Assembly (NCBI RefSeq): GCF_029761915.1
Contig: NZ_CP121695.1
Span: 7,221,501 to 7,285,500 of the forward strand
Direction: 5' to 3'
Source of the DNA: Bradyrhizobium sp. CB1650
GTDB lineage: Bacteria; Pseudomonadota; Alphaproteobacteria; Rhizobiales; Xanthobacteraceae
DNA length: 64,000 nt
Each line of letters starts with the position of its first letter. The first letter of the stretch is position 1. The notes under the pieces were generated by a model that searched no databases, was not told the DNA's origin, and saw only the letters and a program-made list of their open reading frames with translations. Shown here piece after piece: positions 9,251 through 17,352 of the stretch. A program made the translations under genes and the position numbers.

Positions 9251-9583
9251 ATGTCACTATCGCATGTCGGCCTTGTTGCACTGGCCTCGGCTGTGATTGT
9301 ATCGGTCATCCCAGCGCGTGCAGCTGACTACGCCGCGCACCCGCGGAAAGCTCGTGTTGCTGCAAGCGTGCTCCAGATTGATCGTGGGCCGAACCCCTAT
9401 TGCGGTCCACGATGCGGCTGCCCGGCCGCAGTTTATGTTCGGCATCGCTCGCTCGAGGCCTTCTATCCCTACACCATTGATCCGCGCACCAAGAGCGATG
9501 AACCTCGTTACTCGTATGGTCGGAGCCGGACTTACGTCCGGTACGTGAATCCGCGTAATCCCGATCTGGTGTTTCAATACTGA
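9251..9583 (+). CDS. Small secreted cysteine-containing protein
   Basis: Unknown 110-residue protein with a clear signal peptide (hydrophobic VGLVALASAVIVSVIP, then ARAADY). The mature part has a cluster CGPRCGCP (about residues 50-57) and ends with an aromatic, arginine-rich segment. I chose ATG 9251 because it opens the signal peptide. The frame stays open upstream to 9104 but that part has no export signal. Three close cysteines in an exported protein suggest disulfides or metal binding. It follows the TPR-like gene by about 140 bases, so it may be transcribed separately. Confidence 0.55.
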   Translation: MSLSHVGLVALASAVIVSVIPARAADYAAHPRKARVAASVLQIDRGPNPYCGPRCGCPAAVYVRHRSLEAFYPYTIDPRTKSDEPRYSYGRSRTYVRYVNPRNPDLVFQY

Positions 9584-10151
9584 GCCAGCTCTGATTGCAC
9601 GAACCGACCGAGGTCGGCGCGATCCGAGCCTTCGGCGTCTTTCGCCCTGCTAGTGTACAGCCACGCAAACGCCGACGGCTATCGGCGTCGCACATCCTGC
9701 GTCTACGACATGCCCGCCATCTGAAGCCAGTTCCGACCCTTGTGGTTCGATCCAAGTTTCAGTCGGACGAAGCGCTACCGAAGCGGGACTGCGCTCCCGC
9801 GCGCAGACCAATCCGAGATCGGAACCCTGCGTCAGCCGCTCAAATCAATCTCAGGCGCTGGCCATCGAGCCGTGTAACGTCTGGAACAACAGTGCGACCG
9901 CGCGGCGATCTGCCGTGCATCCACTGGATTTGCTTTAGGAACCCGGTTTCACCTGTTTTGTTTTGGTTCCACTGCGCGTGCCATCGTCTTCGTTGTCTGG
10001 GAACTCGACCGTCGCGCGGAGCCTGCCGTTTGCGGCGACGGAATTGTCTCAAGGGCCCTCACGTTTTGTTACGAACTCCTTTACTGTAAATGTCCGAAAA
10101 CGTTTCCCAACGTCCTGCCCCGAATGAGCAAGGGAGTCTTTCAGACACAAG
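9584..10151. other. 568-base gap, no supported gene
   Basis: A plus-strand open frame at 9595-10089 encodes an arginine-rich sequence without a domain, a plausible start or conserved-looking segments, and I do not accept it. A tight hairpin, CCGACC-GA-GGTCGG, lies at 9604-9617 just after the upstream stop codon and may mark transcript end, although no U tract follows. The right end should contain the promoter of the phosphoesterase gene at 10152. Confidence 0.45.
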
Positions 10152-10892
10152 ATGTGGAGATCGTCACGCTCAAGGAGATCGGCCGCAAAGCCCCGGTTGC
10201 CGGACGGTATCCGCGTCTACGCTCTGACCGACATCCATGGCTGCTCAGATCTACTCAGGTCCATGTTCACGGTGATCGATCGTGACCTGATGACCATCGG
10301 CCGGAGGCGAGCCATTCATATATTCTTGGGAGACTACATTGACCGCGGCCCGGATCCCTCCGGGACAATCGAGCTCTTGATCGAACGAGCCCGGAAGCAT
10401 GAGTCGATCTTTCTCAAGGGTAATCACGAGACGTTCCTGTTCGAGGTCCTCAAGAATCCCAAGCTGCTTGAGAACTGGAGACAATATGGCGGTCTTCAAA
10501 CGCTGACCTCTTACGGTGTTCAGCCGCCGTTGAACCCGACCGTGAAGGAGCAGGAGGAATTGATCGATCAGCTTTCAGCGGCAATCCCCATGCATCATCG
10601 GATGTTTTTTAAACATCTGCGCGCCAGCTTCATCTGCGGAGATTTCTTTTTCGCCCATGCCGGTATAAGGCCGGGACTGCCGCTGGCCAGTCAACGCGAG
10701 GACGACCTGCTCTGGATTCGGGATGAGTTTTTGCTGAGCGAGAAGAAGCACGAGAAATACATCATCCACGGACACACGCCCGTCCGGGCGCCGGACATTC
10801 GGCTCAATCGCGCCAACATTGACACAGGTGCCTACGCCACGGGGAACCTGACGCTGCTGACCATCCAAGGCAACCGGCTCCTGGCATTTTGA
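10152..10892 (+). CDS. Calcineurin-like (PPP-type) metallophosphoesterase, copy 1
   Basis: Cytoplasmic metal-dependent phosphatase of 246 residues, of the serine/threonine protein phosphatase fold. All metal-binding blocks are present: DIHG (Asp27, His29), GDYIDRG, GNHE, FAHAG and HGHT. The C-terminal block NRANIDTGAYATGNLT is shared with a paralogue at 13027-13761, and the two proteins align over most of their length. The pair flanks the priming sugar transferase at 10964-12388, with which this gene is convergent. Substrate could be a phosphoprotein (for example the ExoP kinase, although classical partners are low-molecular-weight or PHP phosphatases) or a small molecule such as diadenosine tetraphosphate. 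Position favours surface polysaccharide control. Confidence 0.85.
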   Translation: MWRSSRSRRSAAKPRLPDGIRVYALTDIHGCSDLLRSMFTVIDRDLMTIGRRRAIHIFLGDYIDRGPDPSGTIELLIERARKHESIFLKGNHETFLFEVLKNPKLLENWRQYGGLQTLTSYGVQPPLNPTVKEQEELIDQLSAAIPMHHRMFFKHLRASFICGDFFFAHAGIRPGLPLASQREDDLLWIRDEFLLSEKKHEKYIIHGHTPVRAPDIRLNRANIDTGAYATGNLTLLTIQGNRLLAF

Positions 10893-10963
10893 TAGCGCCA
10901 CGTGTCCCAGACGACCTCGCATCCAGGACCGTTCCTGGTTCCACGTGCTTCCGCTGGCACTGG

Positions 10964-12388
10964 CTAGTAGGCTTCCTGGAACATCAAGGCCGCTGCCGTT
11001 CGCGCCATGATCTTCAGGTCGAGCCAGATACTCCAGTTGCTGACGTACCAGACGTCATACTCCACGCGCTTTTCCATCAAGTCGATGGTCGGTGTTTCGC
11101 CACGGAAACCATTGACCTGCGCCCATCCGGTCAGGCCCGGTTTCATGTGATGCCGGTAGATGTAGTTGCTGATCAGCTCATCGTAATAGTTGTCGTGCGC
11201 GAGCGCATGTGGCCGCGGGCCGACCAGCGACATCTCGCCGCGCAGCACGTTCCAAAGCTGCGGCAGTTCGTCGATGCTGGTCCGCCGCAGCACGCGTCCG
11301 ACGCGCGTGACTCGTGCGTCGATTCGCTTCGCCTGCGTGACGGTATGACCATTCTCCGCCACCGTCATCGAGCGAAACTTCCAGATCTCGAACTGCTTGC
11401 CGCTGAACCCGCGCCGCGACTGCTTGAAGATGACCTTGCCCTTCGAATCCAGCTTGATCATTATCGCGGCCGTCACCAGCAGCGGCGCCAGCATTAGTAA
11501 CGCGAACGACGCAAGGCCGATATCCAGGCAGCGCTTCTGCGCACGCTCGAACACGGTGAGCGGCGCACGCTGAATCTCGATCGCAATCGTGCCGCTCACC
11601 GGCTGGAACGGACGCGAGACCAGATCGGCGATCGGAAAGTCGGGCAGAAGGCGGATCGGCTGAGGGACGACGCGCAGGTGCTGGCTCAGCTTCTGCAGAA
11701 GCGGCATTTCGTCCCAGTCGACGACCAGAAGATATTCTTCCGCGTCGGCCGCGCGGGCCTGACGCACGACATCGCGAATCTCGCGATCCCATCCCGCGCC
11801 CTCCTCGGACGGATCCAGCACGAAGTGCCGCACGACGTTGAACCCGTGCTTGCGCAGATCCTTGAATCGGCCAGACGTGAAATCGAGCGGCTTGAGGCTA
11901 AGGAGAACAACCTTCCTGTCGACGAGACGGCCCTTGGCATAGCTTGACGTCAGAGCGAAGCGCCACAGTACGCGTAGCCCGCTCAGAGCGACGCCGCCGG
12001 TCGCGGCGAACAGCAGGGTGGTCGCGCGCGACAGATCGGCGGACGACTTCAGCAGAAACGCCTCGACGGTGAGAATGGTCAGCGAGATCACCCAGACGGC
12101 CAGCGTCTTGCGAAGCTGCCAGACCGTGTTCAGCAGGCGATGATGATCGTAGACGCCTTGGAAGTACGCGATCGTCACGTACACCGCAGCAACGACGAGA
12201 CCGGCTCCGATCGACGACTCCCGTTCGGCGACGAGCAGGCGGTACAGAGCACTCGCCGCGTAGTAGCTGAGCAGGACGGCGAAGAAGTCACCGGCGATCA
12301 GCGCGACTTGAAGGGGTCTTTGGAGGGCACCGCGACGGTTCGATAAGACCGAGTAGTAGCTTTCCGAACCATAAGTTGTTACAGCCAT
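10964..12388 (-). CDS. Undecaprenyl-phosphate sugar-1-phosphate transferase (WcaJ/ExoY-type priming enzyme)
   Basis: Starts exopolysaccharide repeat-unit assembly by transferring a sugar-1-phosphate (commonly glucose or galactose) to the lipid carrier at the inner membrane. The 474-residue protein has four or five N-terminal membrane segments, a nucleotide-binding-like central domain (CoA_binding_3 type) and a C-terminal bacterial sugar transferase domain. That domain shows [34 protein letters not shown] and [14 protein letters not shown] chose ATG 12388 over 12433 because GAGG lies about five bases upstream. It is flanked by two paralogous phosphoesterases. It is the only glycosyl-transfer enzyme visible in the window. 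Confidence 0.93.
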   Translation of the reverse strand: MAVTTYGSESYYSVLSNRRGALQRPLQVALIAGDFFAVLLSYYAASALYRLLVAERESSIGAGLVVAAVYVTIAYFQGVYDHHRLLNTVWQLRKTLAVWVISLTILTVEAFLLKSSADLSRATTLLFAATGGVALSGLRVLWRFALTSSYAKGRLVDRKVVLLSLKPLDFTSGRFKDLRKHGFNVVRHFVLDPSEEGAGWDREIRDVVRQARAADAEEYLLVVDWDEMPLLQKLSQHLRVVPQPIRLLPDFPIADLVSRPFQPVSGTIAIEIQRAPLTVFERAQKRCLDIGLASFALLMLAPLLVTAAIMIKLDSKGKVIFKQSRRGFSGKQFEIWKFRSMTVAENGHTVTQAKRIDARVTRVGRVLRRTSIDELPQLWNVLRGEMSLVGPRPHALAHDNYYDELISNYIYRHHMKPGLTGWAQVNGFRGETPTIDLMEKRVEYDVWYVSNWSIWLDLKIMARTAAALMFQEAY

Positions 12389-13026
12389 CCGAACCTCGCT
12401 GCCTCGCCCCGCACTCGCAATCGAAAATTGCAAGCAAATCGAATTGCATTTGTGATGCGATCCAGCGAATGTCTAAATCAAACAAAGCAACATTGCGGCG
12501 CTACAGCAAAAATTCAGATCGATTTTCTGCAATGCAGCGTCGCGGCGCGCGAGTGCTCAAACTGTGTCATATGCTTGACATTTGAGTGAGCATCGCGCCG
12601 ACTTTCGCGTCACATCGCGACATTTTCGATCATCTCAACGCGCGCATTTGAACAGTTGTTCAACTGTATCGTTTAAGCCGTTGTCAGTCTGTTGCCATTG
12701 ATCTCTGCCTGGCAGGGAGACTGTTCGACTCACGGCGTTGTTATGATCCTTGTCTTTGCGGTGATGCTTCAGCTTGGCTATTTCTGCGGCGCGCTTCTGG
12801 TCCGCGCTCGCGCGCCAGTCCATCGTGGCAAGGCCGCACCGTCGTTCGATGGCCCCGGCTTGGGCTAGGCGCGACCGGCCGGCGCCTCGCAGTACAGGCT
12901 GATCCGTCAGGTGCACAAATGAGCAGTCTCCTTGCACGAGCGGGGAACACAGCGGCACGTGGTGACCCGATTTCGCCGATAGCGTATTGACATGTCGGGC
13001 GAAGTTCTCTGAAAGAGACAGACTTC
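12389..13026. other. Divergent regulatory region between priming transferase and phosphoesterase 2
   Basis: A 638-base region, more AT-rich than its surroundings in the part 12400-12700, between two divergently read genes. It should carry both promoters. The overlapping palindromes at 12648-12666 are the strongest signal. The short open frames within it (for example a minus-strand one at 12635-12958) lack any recognisable feature and are not accepted as genes. Confidence 0.5.
12648..12666. promoter_or_regulatory. Overlapping palindromes, possible operator
   Basis: Two interlocked inverted repeats share bases: TTGAACA-GT-TGTTCAA at 12648-12663 (seven-base arms) and CAGTTG-TT-CAACTG at 12653-12666 (six-base arms). 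They lie about 260 bases upstream of the priming transferase and 360 bases upstream of phosphoesterase 2. The arrangement fits a homodimeric regulator with two competing registers. The protein is unknown. Confidence 0.45.
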
Positions 13027-13761
13027 ATGCTCACGACTGCGACCCAAAGCTCGCCCCGGCCGAGACTGCCAAACGGCGTTCGCGTTTATGCGATCAGCGA
13101 TATCCACGGCTGTGCGCATCTGCTCGAGCAAATGTTCGGCGTCATCGATGCGGACATGTCAAACAGCCGGCCATATCGTGCGATCGAGGTCTTTCTCGGT
13201 GACTACATTGATCGTGGACCGGACACCCGCCGCACCCTCGATCTTCTCATCAGGCGCAGCCACCGTCGCAATACGGTTTTTCTCAAGGGCAATCACGAAG
13301 CCTACTTCACCTCCGTGCTGGGCGATCCCTCGCGCGTCACTGACTGGTTTGGTTTCGGCGGACTCCAGACCATGATGTCATACGGGCTGTCGGCCTCGCC
13401 CAATCTCACCAAGGGCGAACAGTCCGAGCTCGTGCGCGAGCTCGCCTCGGCAATGCCTCCACAGCACATCGCCTTCCTGCGTCAGCTACGTCCGACGTTC
13501 ACCTGCGGCGACTTCTTCTTCGTTCACGCGGGCGTCCGCCCCGGCATCCCCCTGTCCGAGCAGCGTGAATCGGACCTGTTGTGGATCAGGGACGAATTTC
13601 TCCGGAGCAAGAAGCGCTTCGGCAAATATGTCGTGCACGGCCATACGCCGGTACGCCAGGCCGAGCTGCTCGAAAATCGTGCCAATATCGATACCGGAGC
13701 CTATGCCACCGGCAATCTGACCCTGCTGTCCATTCAGGGCAGCAGCATGCTCGCAATCTAG
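13027..13761 (+). CDS. Calcineurin-like (PPP-type) metallophosphoesterase, copy 2
   Basis: A 244-residue paralogue of the phosphoesterase at 10152-10892, with the same blocks: DIHG (Asp25, His27), GDYIDRGPD, KGNHEA, FVHAG and VHGHTPVR. The conserved C-terminus NRANIDTGAYATGNLTLLS is nearly identical to copy 1. The predicted role is metal-dependent phosphoester hydrolysis in the cytoplasm. It is read away from the priming transferase gene, whereas copy 1 converges on it, so the two copies probably respond to different promoters. The divergence between them is larger than a recent tandem duplication would give. Confidence 0.85.
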   Translation: MLTTATQSSPRPRLPNGVRVYAISDIHGCAHLLEQMFGVIDADMSNSRPYRAIEVFLGDYIDRGPDTRRTLDLLIRRSHRRNTVFLKGNHEAYFTSVLGDPSRVTDWFGFGGLQTMMSYGLSASPNLTKGEQSELVRELASAMPPQHIAFLRQLRPTFTCGDFFFVHAGVRPGIPLSEQRESDLLWIRDEFLRSKKRFGKYVVHGHTPVRQAELLENRANIDTGAYATGNLTLLSIQGSSMLAI

Positions 13762-13789
13762 GCGCTGCGTCGACGCGCCGCGCCGACCC

Positions 13790-14203
13790 TCAATTGGTCG
13801 GAGGCCGGTAGTCTGGAAAGCGACTGAGCATCGCCGCTTTCAGGAATTTGAAATGGGCGATCGAGGCGCCGAGCTCCTTGAGCCTGCGCTGGCCGTTCAG
13901 GATCTCCTTGTCGAACAGATCCTGGTGGTGATTATCCAGCGGCTCACGCTCGAGATATTCATCGTCACCATTGCCGAAGGTCACGGCCGCCCGCGCCAGC
14001 ACGTCTTCAACGCGGCGATTGAGCCCCAACTGCTCACGCTCCGCCGCGTGCAGCGCGTTCTCGATCGCCAGCATGATCGCTTCGATGCGCGTACGATCGG
14101 TCTCGGCATCGCGCTCGGGGGACCGCGCGCGGAACGTCTGTTCTCCCCTGAAGCGATCCCTCAGGAAGTTGTGGGTACGGGCCCGCAAGAACAGTTGGAA
14201 CAT
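13790..14203 (-). CDS. Conserved hypothetical cytoplasmic protein
   Basis: Unrecognised 137-residue protein, charged and predicted helical, without signal or membrane segment. Its central part (RIEAIMLAIENALHAAEREQLGLNRRVED) looks like a coiled coil. It converges on phosphoesterase 2, with 28 bases between stops. The codon pattern looks coding and no better frame exists here. No function can be assigned. Confidence 0.6.
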   Translation of the reverse strand: MFQLFLRARTHNFLRDRFRGEQTFRARSPERDAETDRTRIEAIMLAIENALHAAEREQLGLNRRVEDVLARAAVTFGNGDDEYLEREPLDNHHQDLFDKEILNGQRRLKELGASIAHFKFLKAAMLSRFPDYRPPTN

Positions 14204-14253
14204 GCGTGCATTTCCGATTTGAAGCTCAAGACCGGAAAATGGGTCCGCGATGG

Positions 14254-14538
14254 TTAATAAAGGTTAAACCCTCCGGGCCGTTCAGCGCGACTTTGTGCCA
14301 TCCAGACCTTCCACGCTCCCTCGTGCTTCTCGTATAGCTCGAGCCAACGCCGCTCGCCGGCCACCTGCCACGGCGCATCGCCGTCGCGCGAGGCCTGCCT
14401 GCCCGCCTGAGCGGGGGACGACTCGCTGTCGAGCCGCTCGAACTCGAAGGTTTCCTCGGGGGTGAGACCTATCAGGACCCGTCGTCCGCCCGCGTCGACG
14501 AAATACCGCCGCGGAGCATTGTTCCTGGAACTAGTCAT
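14254..14538 (-). CDS. Small conserved hypothetical protein
   Basis: Unrecognised 94-residue soluble protein. The N-terminal half contains a compact segment (RRVLIGLTPEETFEFERLD) and the C-terminal half an aromatic stretch with RRWLELYEKHEGAW. It ends about 50 bases upstream of the next minus-strand gene and could share its transcript. Similar short proteins are common in Bradyrhizobium genomes as far as I recall. Function unknown. Confidence 0.6.
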   Translation of the reverse strand: MTSSRNNAPRRYFVDAGGRRVLIGLTPEETFEFERLDSESSPAQAGRQASRDGDAPWQVAGERRWLELYEKHEGAWKVWMAQSRAERPGGFNLY

Positions 14539-14572
14539 GATGCGTCACCTTGCGCGGATGCCTTGCAAACTC

Positions 14573-14743
14573 TCAGAATGCACGCCGCACCCGCGCGAAC
14601 GACGGGTTCTGTCGGTTCACAGTCGGATCATAGGATCGATAGAGCGGGTGATGCTCCCTGCGCCGGTAGGACCGCCACGCGCGCGCCGCGTAGCCCGCAA
14701 CGAAACCGACGAAGATCGAGACCAAGATCAGGAATAGCGTCAT
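14573..14743 (-). CDS. Very small single-span membrane protein
   Basis: A 56-residue product from the ATG at 14743: one membrane segment (TLFLILVSIFVGFVAGYAA) followed by a basic, tyrosine-containing tail. An in-frame ATG at 14776 would add eleven residues ahead of the membrane segment. Function unknown. The membrane segment placed directly at the start and the positively charged inside tail make a real protein likely. Confidence 0.55.
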   Translation of the reverse strand: MTLFLILVSIFVGFVAGYAARAWRSYRRREHHPLYRSYDPTVNRQNPSFARVRRAF

Positions 14744-14901
14744 TCGGAATTCTTCCCAGTTAAGGAGCGCCCCCATCTTTCTGATGCGACATTCTCAGCT
14801 TCGAGTTGTGTCGACATCATGATGTGCGACGCCGATTTTCTTGTCAGGTTTGAGACTTTTTGGGCAGCACCATGCTCGCGACGTGATCGCTTGCTCGTGC
14901 G

Positions 14902-15096
14902 TCAACCGAGGAACAAGAGGAACAATCGCACCAGCAACAACGCAATGAAGTACACCCAGCCTGCCATCGCGATGAGCGCAACGCCGAAAAACGCGGCTTC
15001 GAAGACCCGCTCTCTGAACCTCGTGAGAGGGAGTGCAGCTCGCGCTTTTTGAAGCATCTCGGCCTTCTGATTGGCTCGTCTCGTTCGCGCGATCAT
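14902..15096 (-). CDS. Small membrane protein, hypothetical
   Basis: A 64-residue product with a basic N-terminal half (TRRANQKAEMLQKARAALPL) and a C-terminal membrane segment (about residues 34-62) that ends directly at the stop codon, the layout of a tail-anchored small protein. No family recognised. It is one of several tiny minus-strand genes in a row and could be part of a stress or envelope set, which is inference from position only. Confidence 0.5.
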   Translation of the reverse strand: MIARTRRANQKAEMLQKARAALPLTRFRERVFEAAFFGVALIAMAGWVYFIALLLVRLFLLFLG

Positions 15097-15191
15097 AGCT
15101 GAGCGAATTCGACGATCTCGTGACGACTAATTTGAGAGAAGCGCAGATCCGTTCGCGGAGATCTCCGCTGAACGCATGCGTCGCAATTGGA

Positions 15192-15368
15192 TCAATTCTC
15201 AAACGAACGCGTCGCGTGATCGGAGTACGATGATTCGATCCGCCGTTGTTGATTTGCCGTGCGCCACAAAGGCGCGTAATGGCGCGCGATCAAGTCTGAG
15301 CTGAGCGCCCGATACTCCGTCGCCGCGCGCAGTACGAAGATCGTGATGCCCGGGATACGCCCGGCCAT
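15192..15368 (-). CDS. Small hypothetical protein with strong ribosome binding site
   Basis: A 58-residue product (MAGRIPGITIFVLRA...) with no recognised domain. The start at 15368 is supported by AGGAG seven bases upstream on the minus strand. The longer frame that reaches 15542 lacks this support. Composition is basic and mildly amphipathic. I include it because of the initiation signal. Function unknown. Confidence 0.45.
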   Translation of the reverse strand: MAGRIPGITIFVLRAATEYRALSSDLIARHYAPLWRTANQQRRIESSYSDHATRSFEN

Positions 15369-15722
15369 GACTGTCTCCTGCAAACGCATATCAGCGATCG
15401 CCCTGCATGATCTCTCGGGGCTGGTTTCTGCGACAGCCCGGACATGGTGGCAGAGCATTCTCATTCGCGGATATGAGCGCGCGGGTCGGCCTCGGCCGGC
15501 AAAATTCCCGTGGTTATACGGTGCGCCGCGCACCAATTTCATCGCGGTAAGGTTGAGCGGTTAGCTTAATCCGCGGTGTTTGTTGCGAAGTTTCGCCAAT
15601 TGCCTATCCATCTTCGCACCGGGCTCCCCCAAGCCTGGTCCCACCCAAGCAAAGCCGTCGAGCGCACATGGGTTCGCTTGGCGGCTTTGTCGTTGTGTCG
15701 ATGCGAGAGGATCATTTCGGTT
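15369..15722. other. Divergent gap between two small genes
   Basis: A 354-base region between a minus-strand small gene and the plus-strand SANT-like gene. The overlapping open frames on the two strands here (15566-15886 minus and the part of the plus frame before 15723) show no domain and look like chance. No clear operator or repeat was found. Confidence 0.4.
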
Positions 15723-15896
15723 ATGGCGCGCAAGCCCTGGTCGTTCAAGGAAGACCGCCGGCTCATGGAGCTGGCCAAGTCTTCGGCGTCGCTGGAAGAG
15801 GCGGCGAAGCAGCTCGGGCGATCGCCCGACGCGATCAAGCGCATGGCCTTGCGTCTCGGCCTGTCGCTGAAATCCAAGAGCACCAAGAAAGGTTAA
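15723..15896 (+). CDS. Small SANT/Myb-like helix-turn-helix protein
   Basis: A 57-residue basic protein almost entirely made of one DNA-binding-like unit: WSFKEDRRLMELAKSSASLEEAAKQLGRSPDAIKRMALRLG. The tryptophan start and the spacing of the last helix resemble the SANT/Myb and GcrA-type N-terminal fold. It probably binds DNA or acts as a small adaptor. I chose ATG 15723 because translation upstream is not domain-like. Similar orphan mini-proteins are frequent in rhizobia (recalled, not searched). Confidence 0.65.
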   Translation: MARKPWSFKEDRRLMELAKSSASLEEAAKQLGRSPDAIKRMALRLGLSLKSKSTKKG

Positions 15897-15949
15897 CGGG
15901 ACGCGACAGTCACGATCCGCCCGCGCCGGAACAGCCGGCCGCCGGGCAC

Positions 15950-15970
15950 GTTATTCCCGCGTGGAATAAC
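15950..15970. promoter_or_regulatory. Perfect inverted repeat upstream of a tiny membrane-protein gene
   Basis: GTTATTCC-CGCGT-GGAATAAC, with eight-base perfect arms and a five-base centre, ends 13 bases before the GTG start at 15984. No T run follows, so an operator or a translational control hairpin is more likely than a terminator for the preceding SANT-like gene. Confidence 0.5.
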
Positions 15971-15983
15971 CGAGGTTTCGGTC

Positions 15984-16148
15984 GTGTCACATTTAGCCAT
16001 TGTCGCCTTCGTGGCCTGGCTCGCCTTCAACGTCGTATTCGTGGCGCTACGTCTGTGGGTTACCCGCCCGCGCAAGCGCCCAATCCACTCAGATTGCCGC
16101 CAGGCCAGCGCCGTTCGCATTGGAGCACGTCTGCATTGCGGAAAGTAG
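15984..16148 (+). CDS. Tiny membrane protein with GTG start
   Basis: A 54-residue reading frame from GTG 15984 to TAG 16146-16148. Residues 4-25 form one membrane segment (LAIVAFVAWLAFNVVFVALRL), followed by the basic turn TRPRKRP and a short cysteine-containing tail. GAGG lies about ten bases upstream of the GTG, just after an eight-base inverted repeat. Hydrophobic start plus positive-inside tail supports a real small protein. Function unknown. Confidence 0.45.
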   Translation: MSHLAIVAFVAWLAFNVVFVALRLWVTRPRKRPIHSDCRQASAVRIGARLHCGK

Positions 16149-16298
16149 CGCTGTTCCAGGAGGCCGCGACGAGCGGAACAATCGATCGCTAGTGAGCGCC
16201 AACACGATCAAGATCGACAAGTTCTTCGTCGGACACCATCCGATCGATCCTGTCGGAATCGATCGCCTTCGCCTGAGCCGGCGTGGAAGACCTTAACG

Positions 16299-16715
16299 AT
16301 GTTCTCGTCTTTCGAAGCGGCGCCCATCCCGGGCGGCTATGATCGTGCAATGCGTCGAAACCATCTCATCGCGGCCGCGGTCATCTGCCTTGCGCTCATC
16401 GTCTACGCCACGCTCGCAAGGATGGCCGGCAGGCCTGCCCTCGCGGGCCACGCCGAGGCCTATTGGGTCGTCGTCATCGAGCGCTTCAGCGCCTACGGAC
16501 TGTTGGGATTTCTGCTGTCGTTCCTGCTGCCCGGACGCTTCATGCTGGCCTGCACGCTCGTGGTGGCCGTTGCCGTCGGGCTCGAGGTGATGCAAGCGCT
16601 GACACCCGACCGCGATGCGCGCCTCCTGGATGTATTTCAAAAAGCCGCAGGCGGCATCGTCGGCGTCCTCCTGGCCCAGACGATCCTAGCCTTCCTGCCA
16701 AGAGCACCGTCCTAG
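16299..16715 (+). CDS. VanZ-like membrane protein
   Basis: Small inner-membrane protein (138 residues from ATG 16299, or 121 from ATG 16350) with four hydrophobic segments. Between the third and fourth, the pattern GLEVMQALTPDRDARLLDVFQKAAGGIVGVLL resembles the VanZ-like family signature (E-x-x-Q, then R-x-x-x-x-D-x-x-x-N/K-x-x-G). VanZ-like proteins are associated with glycopeptide tolerance or envelope modification, but most members are uncharacterised. GGAAG upstream gives weak support to the first ATG. Confidence 0.7.
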   Translation: MFSSFEAAPIPGGYDRAMRRNHLIAAAVICLALIVYATLARMAGRPALAGHAEAYWVVVIERFSAYGLLGFLLSFLLPGRFMLACTLVVAVAVGLEVMQALTPDRDARLLDVFQKAAGGIVGVLLAQTILAFLPRAPS

Positions 16716-16849
16716 AGCGGACGACACGGCCGCGCCGAGCCGCGTCGTTCACCATATGCCCGCGTTCATCTCTAAAGGCCTTGTTGGTGCGGGGCGGGTG
16801 AGCTCACCTTCGCGCCGACAGCGCCAACACGAGACCAGGACAGGCCTCG

Positions 16850-17296
16850 TCATGATGCCGGTGTCCTGGGAGACATGGAGGGGTGGCGCGGACGTGACCG
16901 GCTGTCGTGGCCCTTGGGCGGCTTGTCGGCATTGAGCTTGACGACCGCGCATTTCGCATCGGCGACCGGCGCATCTTCCTGACTGTAGATCAGCGTCGCC
17001 TCGAATTTCACGTCGGGCGCCTCTCTGGCCGTTCCGGAGCAGGTCGCCATCGCGCCCTTGCACACGCCCGACAGATTGACCTCGACCTCATCCGGCCCGA
17101 ACACCGATGGCGGACCTTCGGCATGCCGCCGCGTGGTCAGGACGGCCGTGAAGCGGTTCTCTTCGACGTGATACGAGCCGCCATAGGTGAAGAAGCTGTC
17201 GCTGCCCGAGATCCGCCCCTCGGTCAGATGCACGATACCGGTGCCCTGACCGCGCGCGGTTCTGAACCACGCCGCGTATTTACCGTCTCTCAGCAT
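16850..17296 (-). CDS. GrlR-like regulatory-fold protein, hypothetical
   Basis: A 148-residue soluble protein. The N-terminal part (MLRDGKYAAWFRTARGQGTGIVHLTEGRISGSDSFFTYGGSYHVEENRFTA, described by position 1-51) has the rhythm of GrlR-type beta-barrel proteins. In enteropathogens GrlR restrains a type III secretion activator. Many rhizobial homologues stand alone without such a system, and none is visible here. A longer frame reaches 17518, but its extra N-terminus is arginine-rich noise, so I start at ATG 17296. Family call is from memory of the pattern and is moderate at best. Confidence 0.5.
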   Translation of the reverse strand: MLRDGKYAAWFRTARGQGTGIVHLTEGRISGSDSFFTYGGSYHVEENRFTAVLTTRRHAEGPPSVFGPDEVEVNLSGVCKGAMATCSGTAREAPDVKFEATLIYSQEDAPVADAKCAVVKLNADKPPKGHDSRSRPRHPSMSPRTPAS

Positions 17297-17352
17297 GAAC
17301 GACACCCGCGGTGAAATCAGCGGGTATTTGCGACTAACTCTGGGGCGCGACA

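Noticed and set aside
9595..10089. Plus-strand frame of 164 codons between secreted protein and phosphoesterase
   Set aside because: Arginine-rich, no domain, no ribosome binding site and a sequence that does not look conserved. Treated as intergenic.
12648..12663. Possible LexA (SOS) box
   Set aside because: GAAC and GTTC occur, but the alphaproteobacterial LexA site is a direct GTTC-N7-GTTC repeat, which is not present. No SOS gene is adjacent.
12635..12958. Minus-strand frame of 107 codons in the divergent region before phosphoesterase 2
   Set aside because: No recognisable fold, weak initiation context, and it runs through the palindromes at 12648-12666, which are better explained as regulatory DNA.
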